From Ascarosepion bandense (Eukaryota > Mollusca > Cephalopoda > Sepiida > Sepiidae): a DNA stretch of 64,000 nt. The notes below the pieces were generated by a model. It saw nothing but the letters and a program-made list of their open reading frames with translations, was not told where the DNA came from and ran no database searches. Made by a program: the position numbers and the translations under genes. The DNA lies in contig JBBBDQ010000310.1 of assembly GCA_037127315.1 (NCBI GenBank), forward strand, positions 459,501 through 523,500, read 5' to 3'. This document shows, in pieces, positions 22,019-32,401 of the stretch (its first letter is position 1; each line of letters begins with the position of its first letter).

Positions 22019-22525
22019 TTGGATTGGGATAAGGGCAAACGTTTAGTTAATCAGGTTAGCAAGACTGCTTTTTGTTGTTTTCCGTCTGTTGCTCTGCGGT
22101 GTATTTTTCGGACTAGGTCGGCGTTTCCGTCTTTTCGTAAGAATGAATTGCCCTACACCACATTGAGTAATTTGATACATGAATTTAATTGCGAGTGCGC
22201 TGCTGGTTATGTGGGGCGTACAACCTTACATTTGGAAACAAGAATTAATCAACATGTACCTTCGAAAATACGATTAGGCAAAATAGGTAGCATGTGTTGT
22301 GTTCCCTCTGCCAATATGGAATTGGCTATTGCTCAACACCTAGTAGAGAATATAGCCTGTGCTAAGTCGTATAAGAAAGAGTGGTTCAAAGTTTTACATG
22401 TGGCTGGTTCCAATAATCAATTAAAGATTTTGGAATCAGTCTGCATATCTTTACGAAAACCTTCTCTTTGCCGGCAGAAGGATTTCGTTAAATCTCTTTA
22501 TTTGTTGGGGGGTATTTTATTTTAA
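22019..22525 (+). pseudogene. PLE P5 GIY-YIG endonuclease and C-terminus
   Basis: A 168-codon open frame. It contains LIHEFNCECAAGYVGRTTLH (Cys pair, then the GYVGRTT core in place of GIY-YIG), LETRINQHVP (the conserved Arg and His region), AIAQHLVEN, and the C-terminal LKILESVCISLRKPSLC. These features in this order define the GIY-YIG domain of Penelope-like elements, which nicks the target. The frame stops at 22525 just before the 3' non-coding end. It is separated from RT by a frameshift. Confidence 0.85.
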
Positions 22526-22669
22526 CTGTCCCCCGATAATTATTTACACGTCATTTCGCCTCCCCTCGTTATAAATACATATTTATATGTATATTTATTT
22601 TAACATTTCCCCCTATTTTTACTCTTCATTTTCGTTGCTGTTTTTCGTTTGATTTGTGATTCCAACGAT

Positions 22670-22708
22670 TTTCTCCTGATGAGATGTTGGCCGAAAGACC
22701 TTGAGAGA
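22670..22708 (+). ncRNA. Minimal type-I hammerhead-like motif at the PLE P5 3' end
   Basis: TTTCTC (22670-22675) can pair with GAGAGA (22703-22708) as stem I, with one G-U pair. CTGATGA (22676-22682) is a perfect core and GAAA is at 22693-22696. Helix III is only about 2 bp (AG/CT) before U at the cleavage position. Stem II (GATGTTGGCC) is weak. Such minimal helix-III forms are known for PLE hammerheads, but activity cannot be judged here. Confidence 0.55.
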
Positions 22709-22750
22709 CTATAAATAAATTCCTTGTTTTTCAAGTTATATATATATATA

Positions 22751-23143
22751 CTACTGGCCATAATTATTAGGCCACCCCAGTTTTTTAAAAGAAATGATGT
22801 ATTTCACACTATCTTAGTATTTATTGCCAAGTGGGTAATTCTAAATGAAAATAGAATGGTTCTTTTGTTATTATTTGCAAAATTTTACAAGGCAAAGAAG
22901 CAAAGATGAACTCGTCCAAATCACCCTAAATTTTCTTTATTCTTTCATTGATGAAACTGCAATATAGGTAATTATTAAATATTTATAAATTCATTTGATT
23001 CACATGTTATTGTGCGGTATTAACATAAGATCCATTCTGTTTTCATTTACAATTATTCACTTGGCAATAAATACTAACAAACAGTATGAAATGCATAATT
23101 TTTTTAAAACAGTAGTGTGGCCTAATAATTATGGCCGGTAGTG
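22751..23143. mobile_element. 393-bp MITE with about 110-bp terminal inverted repeats (Tc1/mariner type)
   Basis: The left end CTACTGGCCATAATTATTAG is the inverted match of the right end (reverse complement CTACCGGCCATAATTATTAG). Similarity continues for about 110 bases, including TATTTATTGCCAAGTG and AATGAAAAYAGAATGG. TA flanks both ends. There is no coding capacity. It lies in the TA run at the end of the P5 element. Confidence 0.9.
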
Positions 23144-23149
23144 TATATA

Positions 23150-23690
23150 TATGGTGTTGTCACATGAATTTCCACTCATAGCAACGGCCAGAGTAAAAAT
23201 AACCTTAGTTGCTTCCGAGACACTAACCCTCGAGAGAAGGACTACTCAAAAACCTTCGTATGTTTTTTTTTTGTGGGCTGCCTCACGGTGTGTTAATGCT
23301 GGAAATGGGAGTCTTACAGGAGAGTTTAAGGCCTATGGTAATAACAACTCCGTAAATTTTGTAACTGTAATAATTTGTAAGGGAAGCGGTTTTTTTGTAA
23401 AGTTTATTTCATTTTTTTTCTTTTTTTGACTAATGATTTTTGCATTGGCGATTCCCCCCCCCCTATTATTTATCATTCACTGAGTGTTAACAAAACGGCA
23501 ATGACAGTGGTCATATAATATATATTTATATATCTGACGTTGATCTTATACTATTTATTAGATATATACATATTCTTTTGATATTTATTGATCAATTTCT
23601 TTTATTCATCATTTAAACAGATTATGATAATAATAAGAAAAATAAGTGCATTTGATAACGAATATTTTTTGATGTCCAGTGTAAAATATG
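23150..23690. other. No gene recognised
   Basis: A 92-codon frame (23151-23429) has no recognisable motif and ends in a T run. The rest is AT-rich. Confidence 0.35.
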
Positions 23691-24102
23691 CAGTGTCCTG
23701 CAAAAGTTTATAACACATTACAAAAAGGCTTTTAGGTATTTCTAATAGAGTTACTCTAATTAAACTTTACTTCTCGTAGAACGTATATTTAGGTATTCGG
23801 TCAATCATTTTTTTTTTAATTCAAAAACTATCCCACGAAGAAAAACCGATATTTAGTAACTCAAAAGTCTACAGCACATTTTTTTTATTCACAACAGCTT
23901 TTTTTATAAAAGTATTCAAATGTTACTAGAATGCTCCAAATTAGGATGGGGTTGTTTTCAGAACATTCCATATTAATTTTATGATTCGGAATGATTAAAA
24001 ATATTGCGCCATTCTTTTTTTGTTACCCATCCTTTAAACATTGAGAAAATAGGAAAAATCAAAATAATTGGTTAAGACCTCCGTAAATTTATGGTCGACC
24101 TT

Positions 24103-24117
24103 CATACAAATGGACTT
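24103..24117. repeat. Target-site duplication of the nested SINE, left copy
   Basis: CATACAAATGGACTT, identical to 24255-24269. Confidence 0.9.
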
Positions 24118-24254
24118 GGGCACCTCGAGATTGTGTAATGGTCAACAAGCTCGTCTCGCTAGAATCATTACAATTAAGTAAAAAGTTCGATCCTCACTGA
24201 TTGCTTCATACTTTTGGCCTTGTGCCACATCTACCCTGCGCTTGAGAAAATTAC
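24118..24254 (+). mobile_element. tRNA-derived SINE (family S2) nested in Tc1
   Basis: A-box-like TTGTGTAATGGTCAACAAG (24131-24149) and B-box-like AAGTTCGATCCTC (24183-24195), then the tail CTTTTGGCCTTGTGCCACATC. It is bounded by perfect 15-bp duplications, so this is a complete insertion of about 137 bases. A minus-strand copy at 47337-47466 shares GCTAGAATCATTACAATT. Confidence 0.9.
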
Positions 24255-24269
24255 CATACAAATGGACTT
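24255..24269. repeat. Target-site duplication of the nested SINE, right copy
   Basis: CATACAAATGGACTT, identical to 24103-24117. This is the original Tc1 sequence resumed. Confidence 0.9.
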
Positions 24270-25130
24270 AGTTATAGAAAAACGTGCCATTCCATTTAGT
24301 TCAGTTGGTACGATAGTTTTTCACGGAAAGACGTGTCGTTTCATTCGTTCCCCACTCCAAAAAAAAAACTTTGGTCGTTCTAGAAAACTAACGGAACGTT
24401 CGACAAGAGAAAAAGTTGGCAACGAGCACCGAGTTACGCTTAAAGAACTTCAGGGAGGACTAGAAGTAAGTGGAGTAAAAGTGAGTATGGATGCACTTAG
24501 TCGTTCATTTTTTCGATATGACATCTTTTAGAGGACTCCAAAGAAAAAAAAACACTTATTTAGCGAAAACACGTTCTTGCTAGAATGGATTTTGCAAATG
24601 AGCTTTTTATCAGACATTCAGCAATTTAGGAAAATGTACTTCTGTCAGAAGAAATGAAAACTGAACTTTTTGGCAGAAATTCTGTGGCAAATGTCAGGAG
24701 AAAGAAGGGTACTGAATATTCGCCGAAAAATAATATCTCAATAGTAAAATATGGAGGTGGATCAATCATGATGTTGGGTTGCTTTTGTGCCGAAGGTGAA
24801 GGAAACATTGAAATAATAAAAGGGAGAATGAATGGAGGATATTATAGGGATGTTTTGGAGAGAAGCTTACGTCAGAGGGCACATTCGCTGGGCTTGAAAC
24901 TAAATTGGGTTTTTCAATAAGACAACAATCCTAAAACATACTGCAAAGCTTAGAAAATTCATGGTTAAGATCAAATATAATAAACGTTCTTCAATCTCCA
25001 GATCTCAATCTGAAAATTTATAGAGAGAGCTGAAACTGAGAATTCAAAGAAGGAACCCGAAAAACCTGTAATTAGCAATAACTGCGTCATGAAATATTTA
25101 TAGATGATTTAATAAATGTATTGTAAACTT
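24255..25130 (+). pseudogene. Tc1 transposase (DD34E type), broken
   Basis: Pieces in order are GRSRKLTERSTREKVG (linker), RVTLKELQGGLEVSGVKVS (second helix-turn-helix), TELFGRNSVANVRRKKGTE, SIVKYGGGSIMMLGCF, EIIKGRMNGGYYRDVLERSL, WVFQ-stop-DNNPK and, after a one-base shift, ENL-stop-RELKLRIQ. This is the complete C-terminal two-thirds of a Tc1 transposase. The first catalytic Asp appears replaced by Glu (SEEMK for family SDETK). Several stops and frameshifts are present. The 5' end of the gene is disrupted by the SINE insertion. Confidence 0.85.
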
Positions 25131-25239
25131 TTGCATACATATCATTAGCACTAAATGTTTCATTAATTTAACTGTGTTAGAAATACCTAAAGAAACATTT
25201 TTTGTAATGTGTTGTAAAACTTTACGTGGCTCTGTATGC

Positions 25240-25895
25240 GGGTGTGCGTGTCTTTATATGCGTTTAAACTTTCATTTTTTTTATTAATTTTAACTTAATC
25301 AAGTGATCTAATCTTATGCTAATATTACTTTCATTTTAACTCTTGGAGAAGTTTCAACTCTTAAGAGAAGTTTTAATAATTTAGTAATTTCCCCTTGGCC
25401 TAGGAGTTTCGAGCCCTATTCAGCAACCTTCCGAGAGTTGGTGTGTAGACAAAAGATAACATTTTAGTGAACTGACTGACTTTTCAATATGTTTTCAATA
25501 AGTTTTCTGGTTACTGATTTCGACTCGTAGTAAAGAAGTCGAATTATTTGGTAGCGCTTAGTCGCATAATATCGGGGTATTTTTAGCGCATGGATAGGTG
25601 TACTAGCATGTATAAGCGGTGAGCAACCCTGGAAGCAAATTATTCTTTAGTCTTAGCCAACTTCTGGCTAGTTTTTATTGTCGTAGATAGTGGTAATTAT
25701 TTGGACTTTTTTCTTTTTGAAACAAAATCTTCTTATGACAAATAAAAAGAAAAGTAATACATATAAACCAGTAAACCTAACCTTTCAACCTTTCTTTTTC
25801 CAACATTCGTTTCATTAGTTCCAATTTTTGTAGTTTTTCTTGAAACAATCTCCAGATATATTCCCATTTTGTGAATCTAATTTAATTTTTTCTAT
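25240..25895. other. No gene seen
   Basis: AT-rich spacer between the Tc1 element and the older L-A LINE. Confidence 0.4.
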
Positions 25896-25899
25896 AACT

Positions 25900-27464
25900 A
25901 CAAATTAAGTCTGTTCCAGACTATTGTCCTCTTCGCCAAACATATTTTAGTATACATGCATAGCCTCGGTGATTATATTTGGTAACATTTCCCAATTGCA
26001 AGTAAATTGTCTCTTTAATCCCCAGTTGATTCTTGTATGTTATTTCACTCTGTTAGCTGTCTCTTTTCCTTTTATCACTCTACTTCTTCTCAGGAATGTA
26101 ATATATTTAAACAAAAATTCTGAAATGAATCCTACTCTGCATTCATCAGCGAATATGTAAGGTCATTTTAATGCTCATTACGTCAACATTAACAGTCTAA
26201 TGTTGCCGATATTCGAACTTTTATTTTCCGTTGCTCAGTATCTCAGTCAAATAGTAGATTTTCTTACCCATTTCTCTTATAAATTTGATCAGTATTTTCT
26301 TTTACTTGATTAGTTCATTACAACCTCTCCTAGCTCTTGCTGAGCATGACAAATCTGTCTACTTGGCAATTCGGATCAAGCTGTAGTATTTGTTGATATT
26401 TCTTTTGAGTCATCTATTTAAAAAAATCCTATTCATAAGACTTTTCTCTGTTACCAGCGTACTGAGTGGGTTTCATTTCATAACTTTATTCGATACGCCA
26501 CTTGAATTGATATACTTATCCTCTTAACTAAATTATGCCACAGGGGTTTCCATGGTTAAAACAGGCATTGATACCAGGTGAAACGACAATCTTCTCCTTG
26601 GTCTACACTGGCCTGTACAGTCACTATAGCACACATGAATCACTTTTCCCGCGTTTACAAGCGTGATAATTTCAAATACGACAGATGCCTATTTGTGCCT
26701 GCGAATAATAATTGTACACTTGTCCTTAAAAAAAACAAATATTTGTTTGAAGCACCCTACTCTATCCACTCAATTAGAGGTTTTAATTTCTGCTGATAAA
26801 GCAGAATGTTTGGCTTGTAAATTCTCTTTAAATTCTATTCTTGATTCATCTGGAGCATCTCTAATCTACATCTTGGAAAGCATATGGACTTGATGATAAA
26901 ATAATCCTTAAGAAATGTGCTCTTGAACTTTCTCCTGTTCTCTCTAAACTCTACAATAAATGTATTGCTACTTCTTGCTTTCTTGTTGGAAAACCTCTTC
27001 TATTGTTCCAATCTTTAAGAACTCAGGTAAACCATCTGATCCTTCTATCTGCTTATAGAAAATTCCCAATCCTACCATAAAGGAATTCCTATTCAAAATT
27101 TTTTTTGTCCTTGTCAGTTGTTCAGATTTTGCCAAATAGTCCGATAACCTTCAGTACCCTTTATATGCATTAGTGCATTATTTAATATTTACTACAGAAG
27201 AAGAATGCTATGGTCGGAGATAGAGCGAATATAGACAATGTGTACATAGGACTTCTACTACTTTTTGAAAAGTACTAAATGCTTTAATTAACTTTGAATC
27301 GGTTACGCATCTCACCTCGCAGCATCTTCTGAAGCAATAGGGCTTTCGGTTCCCTAGGTCTATCAAGCTTAATATAAGTATAGTGAAGTTCCGGCCGTTG
27401 CTTTGGATATTTCGAAAGGCATTTGACAGGTTTCGGCATAGTAGTCTCCTTCAAAAGTTGAAGG
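25900..27464 (+). mobile_element. LINE family L-A, older host copy, left half
   Basis: Decayed LINE with endonuclease and RT parts. Segments in order are THSSANM..GHFNAHYVN and FSVAQYLSQIVDFLTHFSYK and LLGNSD (AP-endonuclease C-terminal half), DKAECLACKFSLNS, KKCALELSPVLSKLYNKC (before RT) and GFRFPRS..FRKAFDRFRH (RT). The sequence stops at 27464 with AAGG and resumes at 32403, where it is continuous with the RT thumb, so a 4.9-kb element has inserted here. It also carries the X repeat insertion at 27058-27253. The 5' end is uncertain. Confidence 0.8.
27058..27253. repeat. Dispersed repeat X, copy 1, inserted in the L-A RT region
   Basis: About 196 bases match 33418-33610 with few differences. 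Shared blocks are AATTCCTATTCAAAAT, TTTTGCCAAATAGTCCGATA and TGCTATGGTCGGAGATAGAG. It interrupts the L-A reading frame between its SDPSxYR and VFEKVLNALIN segments. The family is unknown. Confidence 0.85.
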
Positions 27465-27756
27465 TCTTATGACCACTATCATAGGGTCAAAAGTTATTTC
27501 CCCCTTGACCATTCAAGTACGTCGATCCCGAGCAAACAGGTGCATACTGGGAGACAAGAAGGGACTTCCGGCAGAAGCCAGCAACATGGCGTGCAGGACT
27601 TTGCTAGGATCTCCATAACCACATCCTTATTCAACATCTATAAATGTTTGCTGTACTCATGTTTCCATACTAATAAATTCCCTAGTTATTTCCAATATTC
27701 GGCGAGTGTGTCATTTTTCCATAACTGTTTTATTTTGTCATCTTAAAAACATAACA
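27465..27756 (+). repeat. 5' LTR of the gypsy element
   Basis: About 292 bases align with 32127-32401. Shared blocks are ACCATTCAAG, GTCGATCCCGAGCAAA, AGAAGGGACTTCCGGCAG, AATAAATTCCCTAGTTATTT and CGGCGAGTGTGTCATTTTTC. The end CA is at 27755-27756. The start is set where similarity begins; the expected TG appears mutated in both LTRs. Confidence 0.9.
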
Positions 27757-27760
27757 AAAC

Positions 27761-27778
27761 TAGCGACGTAGATGAGAT
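27761..27778 (+). promoter_or_regulatory. Candidate tRNA primer-binding site
   Basis: TAGCGACGTAGATGAGA lies four bases after the LTR. In relatives of this group the site begins TGGCGAC; here the second base is changed. Position is correct for a minus-strand primer site; identity of the tRNA is not established. Confidence 0.45.
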
Positions 27779-27994
27779 GCACTACGTAGAAATATTCACC
27801 TCGAGGATTGGAACGAAAAGAAACTGACAAGTAGAATTTATTTCGTTGCTTGGAGTGGAGAATTTCAGAAATTGGATTTTAGGCATCGTGTTTTTTGGAC
27901 ACACAAAATAACGTCAGGTACGTTGAAAACGAAACATATTTTTTTAAAAATCTCTTGTTTCCGGAATTTTTTCTTTCCCATTCAGTGTGAAATA

Positions 27995-28870
27995 ATGGAT
28001 TCAAATACTATCCAACAGATTCTATAACAGCAATTAAGGTTGATGGAACTCTTTTCAGAGAGACTAGGGACTGTACCACAACGAAATCCTCCAGCAACGA
28101 AATTAATATTTGGACTGGCTCTCGAAAAGTCCATTACATAGTTCCACTACGATAAGGAGGCAAACACAACCTTCGCAACGTGGTTCGCTCGTTATGATGA
28201 TCTCTTTAAAGAAGATTTTGGAGAGAAAACCGATAGCTGGAAAGTGAGGCTCCTTTTACGAAAAATTGGTCTGAGTAAGCACGAAAAATATATTAACTAC
28301 ATTTTACCGAAACAACCTGGGGATTGTAGTTTCGTGGAAACAGTTAAAACTCTAAATAATTTTTTTGGTGAACACACCTCATTGTTTAATGCAAGATCCA
28401 ACTGCCTCAATATCACGAAATGTGATACAGATGATTGTACAACTTACTCAGGATTCGTCAACAAGCAAAGAGAACGGTTCAAAATTTCCACCATCTCAGA
28501 TTAACAATTTAAGAATTTAACTTTTGCATGCGGATTAAGGTCCACAAGTGACAAGGATGTGCGCACAAGAATTTTGTCAAACATTGAACAAAATACGGAT
28601 ATTACTCTGCAGCAAGTTAAAGAGGAATGTCGGCGGCTGGTGAATCTAAAGCATGATTCAGATATGGTACAACAGTTGGTACCTGCAACAACATCCACAA
28701 TCAACACTATACAAAGACGACAGTCACCGGAAGCAACACAAAAGAAACCTCCATCGACTTGCTTGAATTGTGGTGGCTGGCATTTTGCTCGGAAATTCTC
28801 CTTCAAAACTCACCGCTGCCGCGAATGCAACCGACAAGGTCACAAAGATGGATTCTTCACACCACCGTAG
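27995..28870 (+). pseudogene. gypsy gag, nearly full length with in-frame stops
   Basis: One frame from an ATG at 27995 runs about 290 codons to a TAG at 28868-28870, broken by three stops near 28025, 28138 and 28502. Recognisable parts are TTFATWFARYDDLFKEDF (capsid N-terminal block of this gypsy group), SWKVRLLLRKIG, CGLRSTSDKDVRTRIL, and a double zinc knuckle CLNCGGWHF..HRCRECNRQGHKDGF in which the last Cys of each knuckle is lost (Ser and Phe). Gag would package element RNA. Mutations rule out function. Confidence 0.85.
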
Positions 28871-28907
28871 CGCAAAACAACGCACAAGCGACCACAAAAC
28901 AAAAACA

Positions 28908-31345
28908 CTCTACTAGATATATGCTTTACCTCTGCACCTGACTCTTGCCAGGTCTCGCAGCTTTGGCCTCTCGGCAATTCTGACCATGCTGTTGTCTTTC
29001 TTAATTTTTCTCTCCACTCTCACTCCCCCCAGGAGCCTCCTACTTATAGGACCTCCTACTGCTACCAAAGAGCTGACTGGGACGCCTTCCGCGACTTCCT
29101 ACGCGACGTCCCTTGAAGAAAAGCGTTCGATCTCCCAGTTGATGACTGTGCCGCTGAGATATCGTCCTGGATGAAAGTTGGCATTGATGCCTTCATACTT
29201 AACAGGAAGTTTCGTCTCAAGCCTCATTCCTCCCTTTGGTTCTCTCCTGCTTGTTCGGCCGCCATTGTCCACAGGAACCACTACTTTCGACTATTTCGGA
29301 GACGGTCATCTGACCACAATAGGCGCTTATTCACGTCTGCTCGTAATGAGTGCAAGAGAATCCTGAATGACGCCAAGCGGTTGTTTGCTGAGAGAATTAG
29401 ACAGCGCATAGCCGACCGCAAATTCGGCTCCAAGGACTATTGGCGGTTATGCAAACGGGTGCTGAACAATAGCAAATCCTCTATCCCTCCTTTAATCAAT
29501 GAATTTGATGTCCTCACATCATCAGCGGACAAGGCCGAGTGCTTTGCTCGCAAATTCTCATCCAACTCCACATGGAGTTCCTTATTAGAACTGAGGCTAA
29601 ACTGTACGATATATACATTACCCCGACAGTAGTATCCCGTGTAATATCAAAACTTAAGACCCTCATAAGGCGAGCGGTGGTGATGGAATCCCGGTGATTG
29701 TCCATAAGAAATGTGCCCCCGAACTCTCCTCCGTCCTCTCCAAACTGTATAACTACTGCTTCTGTGCTTCCTATTTTCCTGCACGCTGGAAGTCCTCTTC
29801 TGTCGTTCCTGTATTCAAGAACTCTGGTGAACCCTCGGACCCATCCAACTACCACCCTATCAGCCTTCTACCAATTTTCGGGAAAGTGTTCGAGGCCATT
29901 ATTAATACTGAAATAGTTCAGCATCTTACTGCCCATAAACTCTTCTCCAACAGCTTTTACTCTTTTCCAGGTCCACGGCCGACATGTTAACGACCATTAC
30001 GGAGTACATGTTCCAGGCCCTTGAGGAGTCCGGCGAGGCTCGTGCTGTTGCTCTGGACATCTCCAAGGCTTTTGACAGGGTTCGGCACGCTGGCCTTCTA
30101 TGCAAGCTACGGGGTTATGGTAGTATCTAATGATTGCATGATCTGATCCAATCCTTCCTAAATAACCGCATAATGAAGGTCGTCTTGAATGGTCATGCTT
30201 CCACATCTTACTGTACAAACGCTGATGTCTCTCAAGGCTCTATCCGATGCCCGACGCTCTTCCTTATTTTCTTAAATGACCTCACAGACGAGATCAAGAG
30301 CCAAGTAGGCATCTACGCAGATGACATCACAGTTTACTCCCGCATCAGTAAGAAACCCGGCGTGGCGGACAAACATAATCTCGCTGCTGATCTTGAGAGG
30401 GATCTACATTCTGTGGTGAATTGGGGTAAGAAGTGGCTTGTAAATTTCAATGCGTCTAAGACCAAGCTGCTGTCTGTCAATCATCACAGGCAACCTCTCC
30501 TGCCTCCCATAAACATGGACCAAGTGAGTCTCCCCGAGAGCAATACATAGCACCTCCTCGGCCTTACCCTTTCTTCTAATCTCAAGTGGAACCACTACAT
30601 TGAGTCAATAGCTAAATCCACTGCAAGGAAGGTTGGGTCACTATGTCGGGCCAGGATGTTTTTCCCGCCTGAAACCATCCTGCATATATACAAATCAACC
30701 ATTCGTCCGTGCATGGGGTACTGCTGCCATATATGGTCAGGTGCCCCCACTGTTCACCTCGGTGTTCTTGACAGACTCCAAAGGAGAATCAGTAATGTGA
30801 TAGGTACCGACTTGGCGGCTCGACTACAGCCACTTTCCCACCGACGGGATGTAGCTTCCCTTTGTCTGTTCTGTAAATACTTTCATGGCTTCTGCTCCAA
30901 CGAACTTGAGTCACTGGTGCCTCTGCAACAGGTGTTTACTCGTGCAACCTGACTGGCAACTGGGTCTCACCCATTCACAGTGAGATCAACCAAATGCAGA
31001 CGACAATTCTACTCCTGCAGCTTTTTTCCTCGCACTTCCCGTCTGTGGAACTCGCTTCCTTATTCTTGCTTTCCTGACGGCTACAACCTCCAGTAATTCA
31101 AATGCAAGGTCAATACTCATCTCTTAACCACTTAACCCTAGTTCTTTCCTCACCACCCTGTATACCCTTTCCTTTCTCTCTACCTCTGCAACTGTCTTCA
31201 CACCTGTATTCCCTCCCTTCTCTTTCTCCTTTCTAAATGGTTTGTCCTCCTTTTCACTCTCTTCTATCTAGTGATTTTACTCTTATGTAGCCACCTGCAC
31301 ATCAGTGGCATTACCGCCTTGCTCGGGGTGATATGATTAAAAAAG
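28908..31345 (+). mobile_element. LINE family L-A, younger copy nested in the gypsy element
   Basis: A 5'-truncated LINE starts in the last part of the endonuclease (LLDICFTSAPDSC, LGNSDHAVV) and runs through RT to a 3' end GGGGTGATATGATTAAAAAA. The same 3' end is seen in the copies ending at 51895, 43370 and, on the minus strand, at 58068. It is the most GC-rich and best preserved L-A copy here, so it is probably the most recent. It separates gypsy gag from protease. Confidence 0.9.
29171..30952 (+). pseudogene. L-A ORF2 reverse transcriptase and C-terminal region
   Basis: Over three frames the product reads KPHSSLWFSPACSAAIVHRN, CKRVLNNSKSSIPPL, SSVVPVFKNSGEPSDPSNYH, then EARAVALDISKAFDRVRHAG, GHASTSYCTNADVSQGS, VGIYADDITVYSRIS (catalytic YADD), KKWLVNFNASKTKLLSVN and the after-RT segment GYCCHIWSGAPTVHLGVLDR. 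The motif order and YADD context are those of the Jockey/CR1 group of LINEs. Frameshifts near 29610 and 29950 and stops near 30128 and 30548 inactivate it. An intact ORF2 would nick DNA and reverse transcribe the element at the target. Confidence 0.9.
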
Positions 31346-31752
31346 AACATACAAAAAACATACAAACAAACAGTATGGTAGCAACATTCCTTCCCAACTC
31401 CAAGTCGAACCGCAAATATGTGTCGTTGGAACTGGACAACCATCCAGTTCGGTTACAAATTGACACAGCATCGGACATAACCCTTATTTCCCAGAAACTA
31501 TGGAAAAGTATAGGCAGACCTCCACTTACATCTACCAAACATGTAGCACGGTGTGCTTCTGGAAATTGTGTCCATATTACAGGCGAACTGCCAGCAACAA
31601 TCAGGATTGAAGAGAAGACAACATCTGGGATCATATACATTTCGAATTCCCAGCACAACCATTTGGGACTTGATTTTATTGAGCCACTGGGTCTTCTTGA
31701 TACCCCACACCCAAAGATATGTGTCAGAATACAGATCGACCACTATCAGTAG
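31333..31752 (+). pseudogene. gypsy aspartic protease remnant fused by deletion to the pol end
   Basis: The frame reads KYVSLELDNHPVRLQIDTAS then DITLISQKLWKSIGRPPL and LGLDFIEPLGLLD. IDTASD is the active-site triad of retroelement aspartic proteases (D-T-A/G). ITGELP follows at the usual distance. It would cleave the Gag-Pol polyprotein. The normal RT domain should begin right after but is deleted. Confidence 0.85.
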
Positions 31753-31997
31753 GTACACCAGTGTTTGCGAGGAGTTACAGGCTTGGTCAACCAAACTGGA
31801 CACCAGGTACCAGCCACAAGAAAAAAGGACGATTTATCTCTCTCTCACAAGTTGGAGATCAATTCTGGGCAGGACACAAAAACCAACTGGGTCCTTGGTA
31901 CACCAGCAACATTACGACAAACACGTCGAACATTCCACTGAACTTACTGGACTATTTGAACTACCAGCTATACCACCTGTTGAACAGACAAATATAA
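31719..31997 (+). pseudogene. gypsy integrase C-terminal remnant
   Basis: The frame contains VGTPVFARSYRLGQPNWTPG, KGRF, VGDQFWAGHKNQLGPW and PLNLLDYL. The arrangement GxPVxARxYRxGxxxWxPG then Hx(N)QL is typical of the last part of Ty3/gypsy integrase. The catalytic HHCC and DDE domains are absent, so a deletion of several kilobases relative to a full element is inferred. Confidence 0.8.
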
Positions 31998-32111
31998 ACG
32001 AGAGCAAGCCAGAATCTAGAAAGAACCGGTCAAAGCGGAAGAGAACTAAAGTGTTGCACCTACAAATTAACCCAAAACAAAACGTGCTCGTTACAGCTAA
32101 TTGCCTTCTTT

Positions 32112-32126
32112 TAAAAAAAAGTGAGG
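32112..32126 (+). promoter_or_regulatory. Candidate polypurine tract
   Basis: AAAAAAAAGTGAGG immediately precedes the 3' LTR, as expected for the plus-strand primer of LTR retroelements. Confidence 0.5.
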
Positions 32127-32401
32127 TATTAGGACTACCATAAAAAGGGTAAAAAATTATCTCCCATTTACCATTCAAGCAAGTCGATCCCGAGCAAATA
32201 GGTGCATGTTGAGAGAAAAGAAGGGACTTCCGGCAGGAGCAAGCAACATGGCGTTCAAGACAACCACATCCTTATTCAACATTTAAAACTGTTCGTTGTA
32301 CTCATATTTCCATAATAATAAATTCCCTAGTTATTTCCAATACTCGGCGAGTGTGTCATTTTTCCATAACAGTTTTATTTTGTCATGTTAAAAACATAGC
32401 A
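32127..32401 (+). repeat. 3' LTR of the gypsy element
   Basis: 275 bases align with the 5' LTR, with visible base differences and one deletion of about 15-20 bases near 32255. Accumulated differences show the insertion is not recent. Confidence 0.9.

Larger units (their letters stand above)
21322..22740 (+). mobile_element. Penelope-like element P5, 5'-truncated with RT, GIY-YIG and 3' hammerhead-like end
   Basis: The best preserved PLE in the window. It starts directly after a (TA)n run, in mid reverse transcriptase, and carries the RT palm, connector, GIY-YIG endonuclease and a 3' non-coding end with a hammerhead-like motif (22670-22708). It ends near 22740 in another TA run. The coding region is split over three frames by frameshifts, so it is inactive. 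A MITE sits immediately downstream at 22751. Confidence 0.9.
23692..25236 (+). mobile_element. Tc1-like transposon with terminal inverted repeats and decayed transposase
   Basis: The ends are inverted copies of about 58 bases. The left reads CAGTGTCCTGCAAAAG..ACACATTACAAAAA..TTAGGTATTTCTAA; the right end reverse-complements to CAGAGCCACGTAAAG with the same inner blocks. TATG is found on both outer flanks, containing the TA expected for Tc1. Length is about 1545 bp including a 137-base SINE insertion at 24118-24254 and its 15-bp duplication. Confidence 0.9.
27465..32401 (+). mobile_element. Ty3/gypsy LTR retrotransposon, internally deleted and split by a LINE
   Basis: Two LTRs (27465-27756 and 32127-32401) flank a tRNA primer-binding-like site, a gag gene, a protease and the extreme C-terminus of pol. 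RT, RNase H and the integrase core are missing, because protease runs within a few codons into the integrase C-terminal region near 31740-31755. An L-A LINE interrupts it between gag and protease. Flanking AAGG (27461-27464) and AAGG (32403-32406) are a likely target duplication within the host LINE. Confidence 0.9.
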
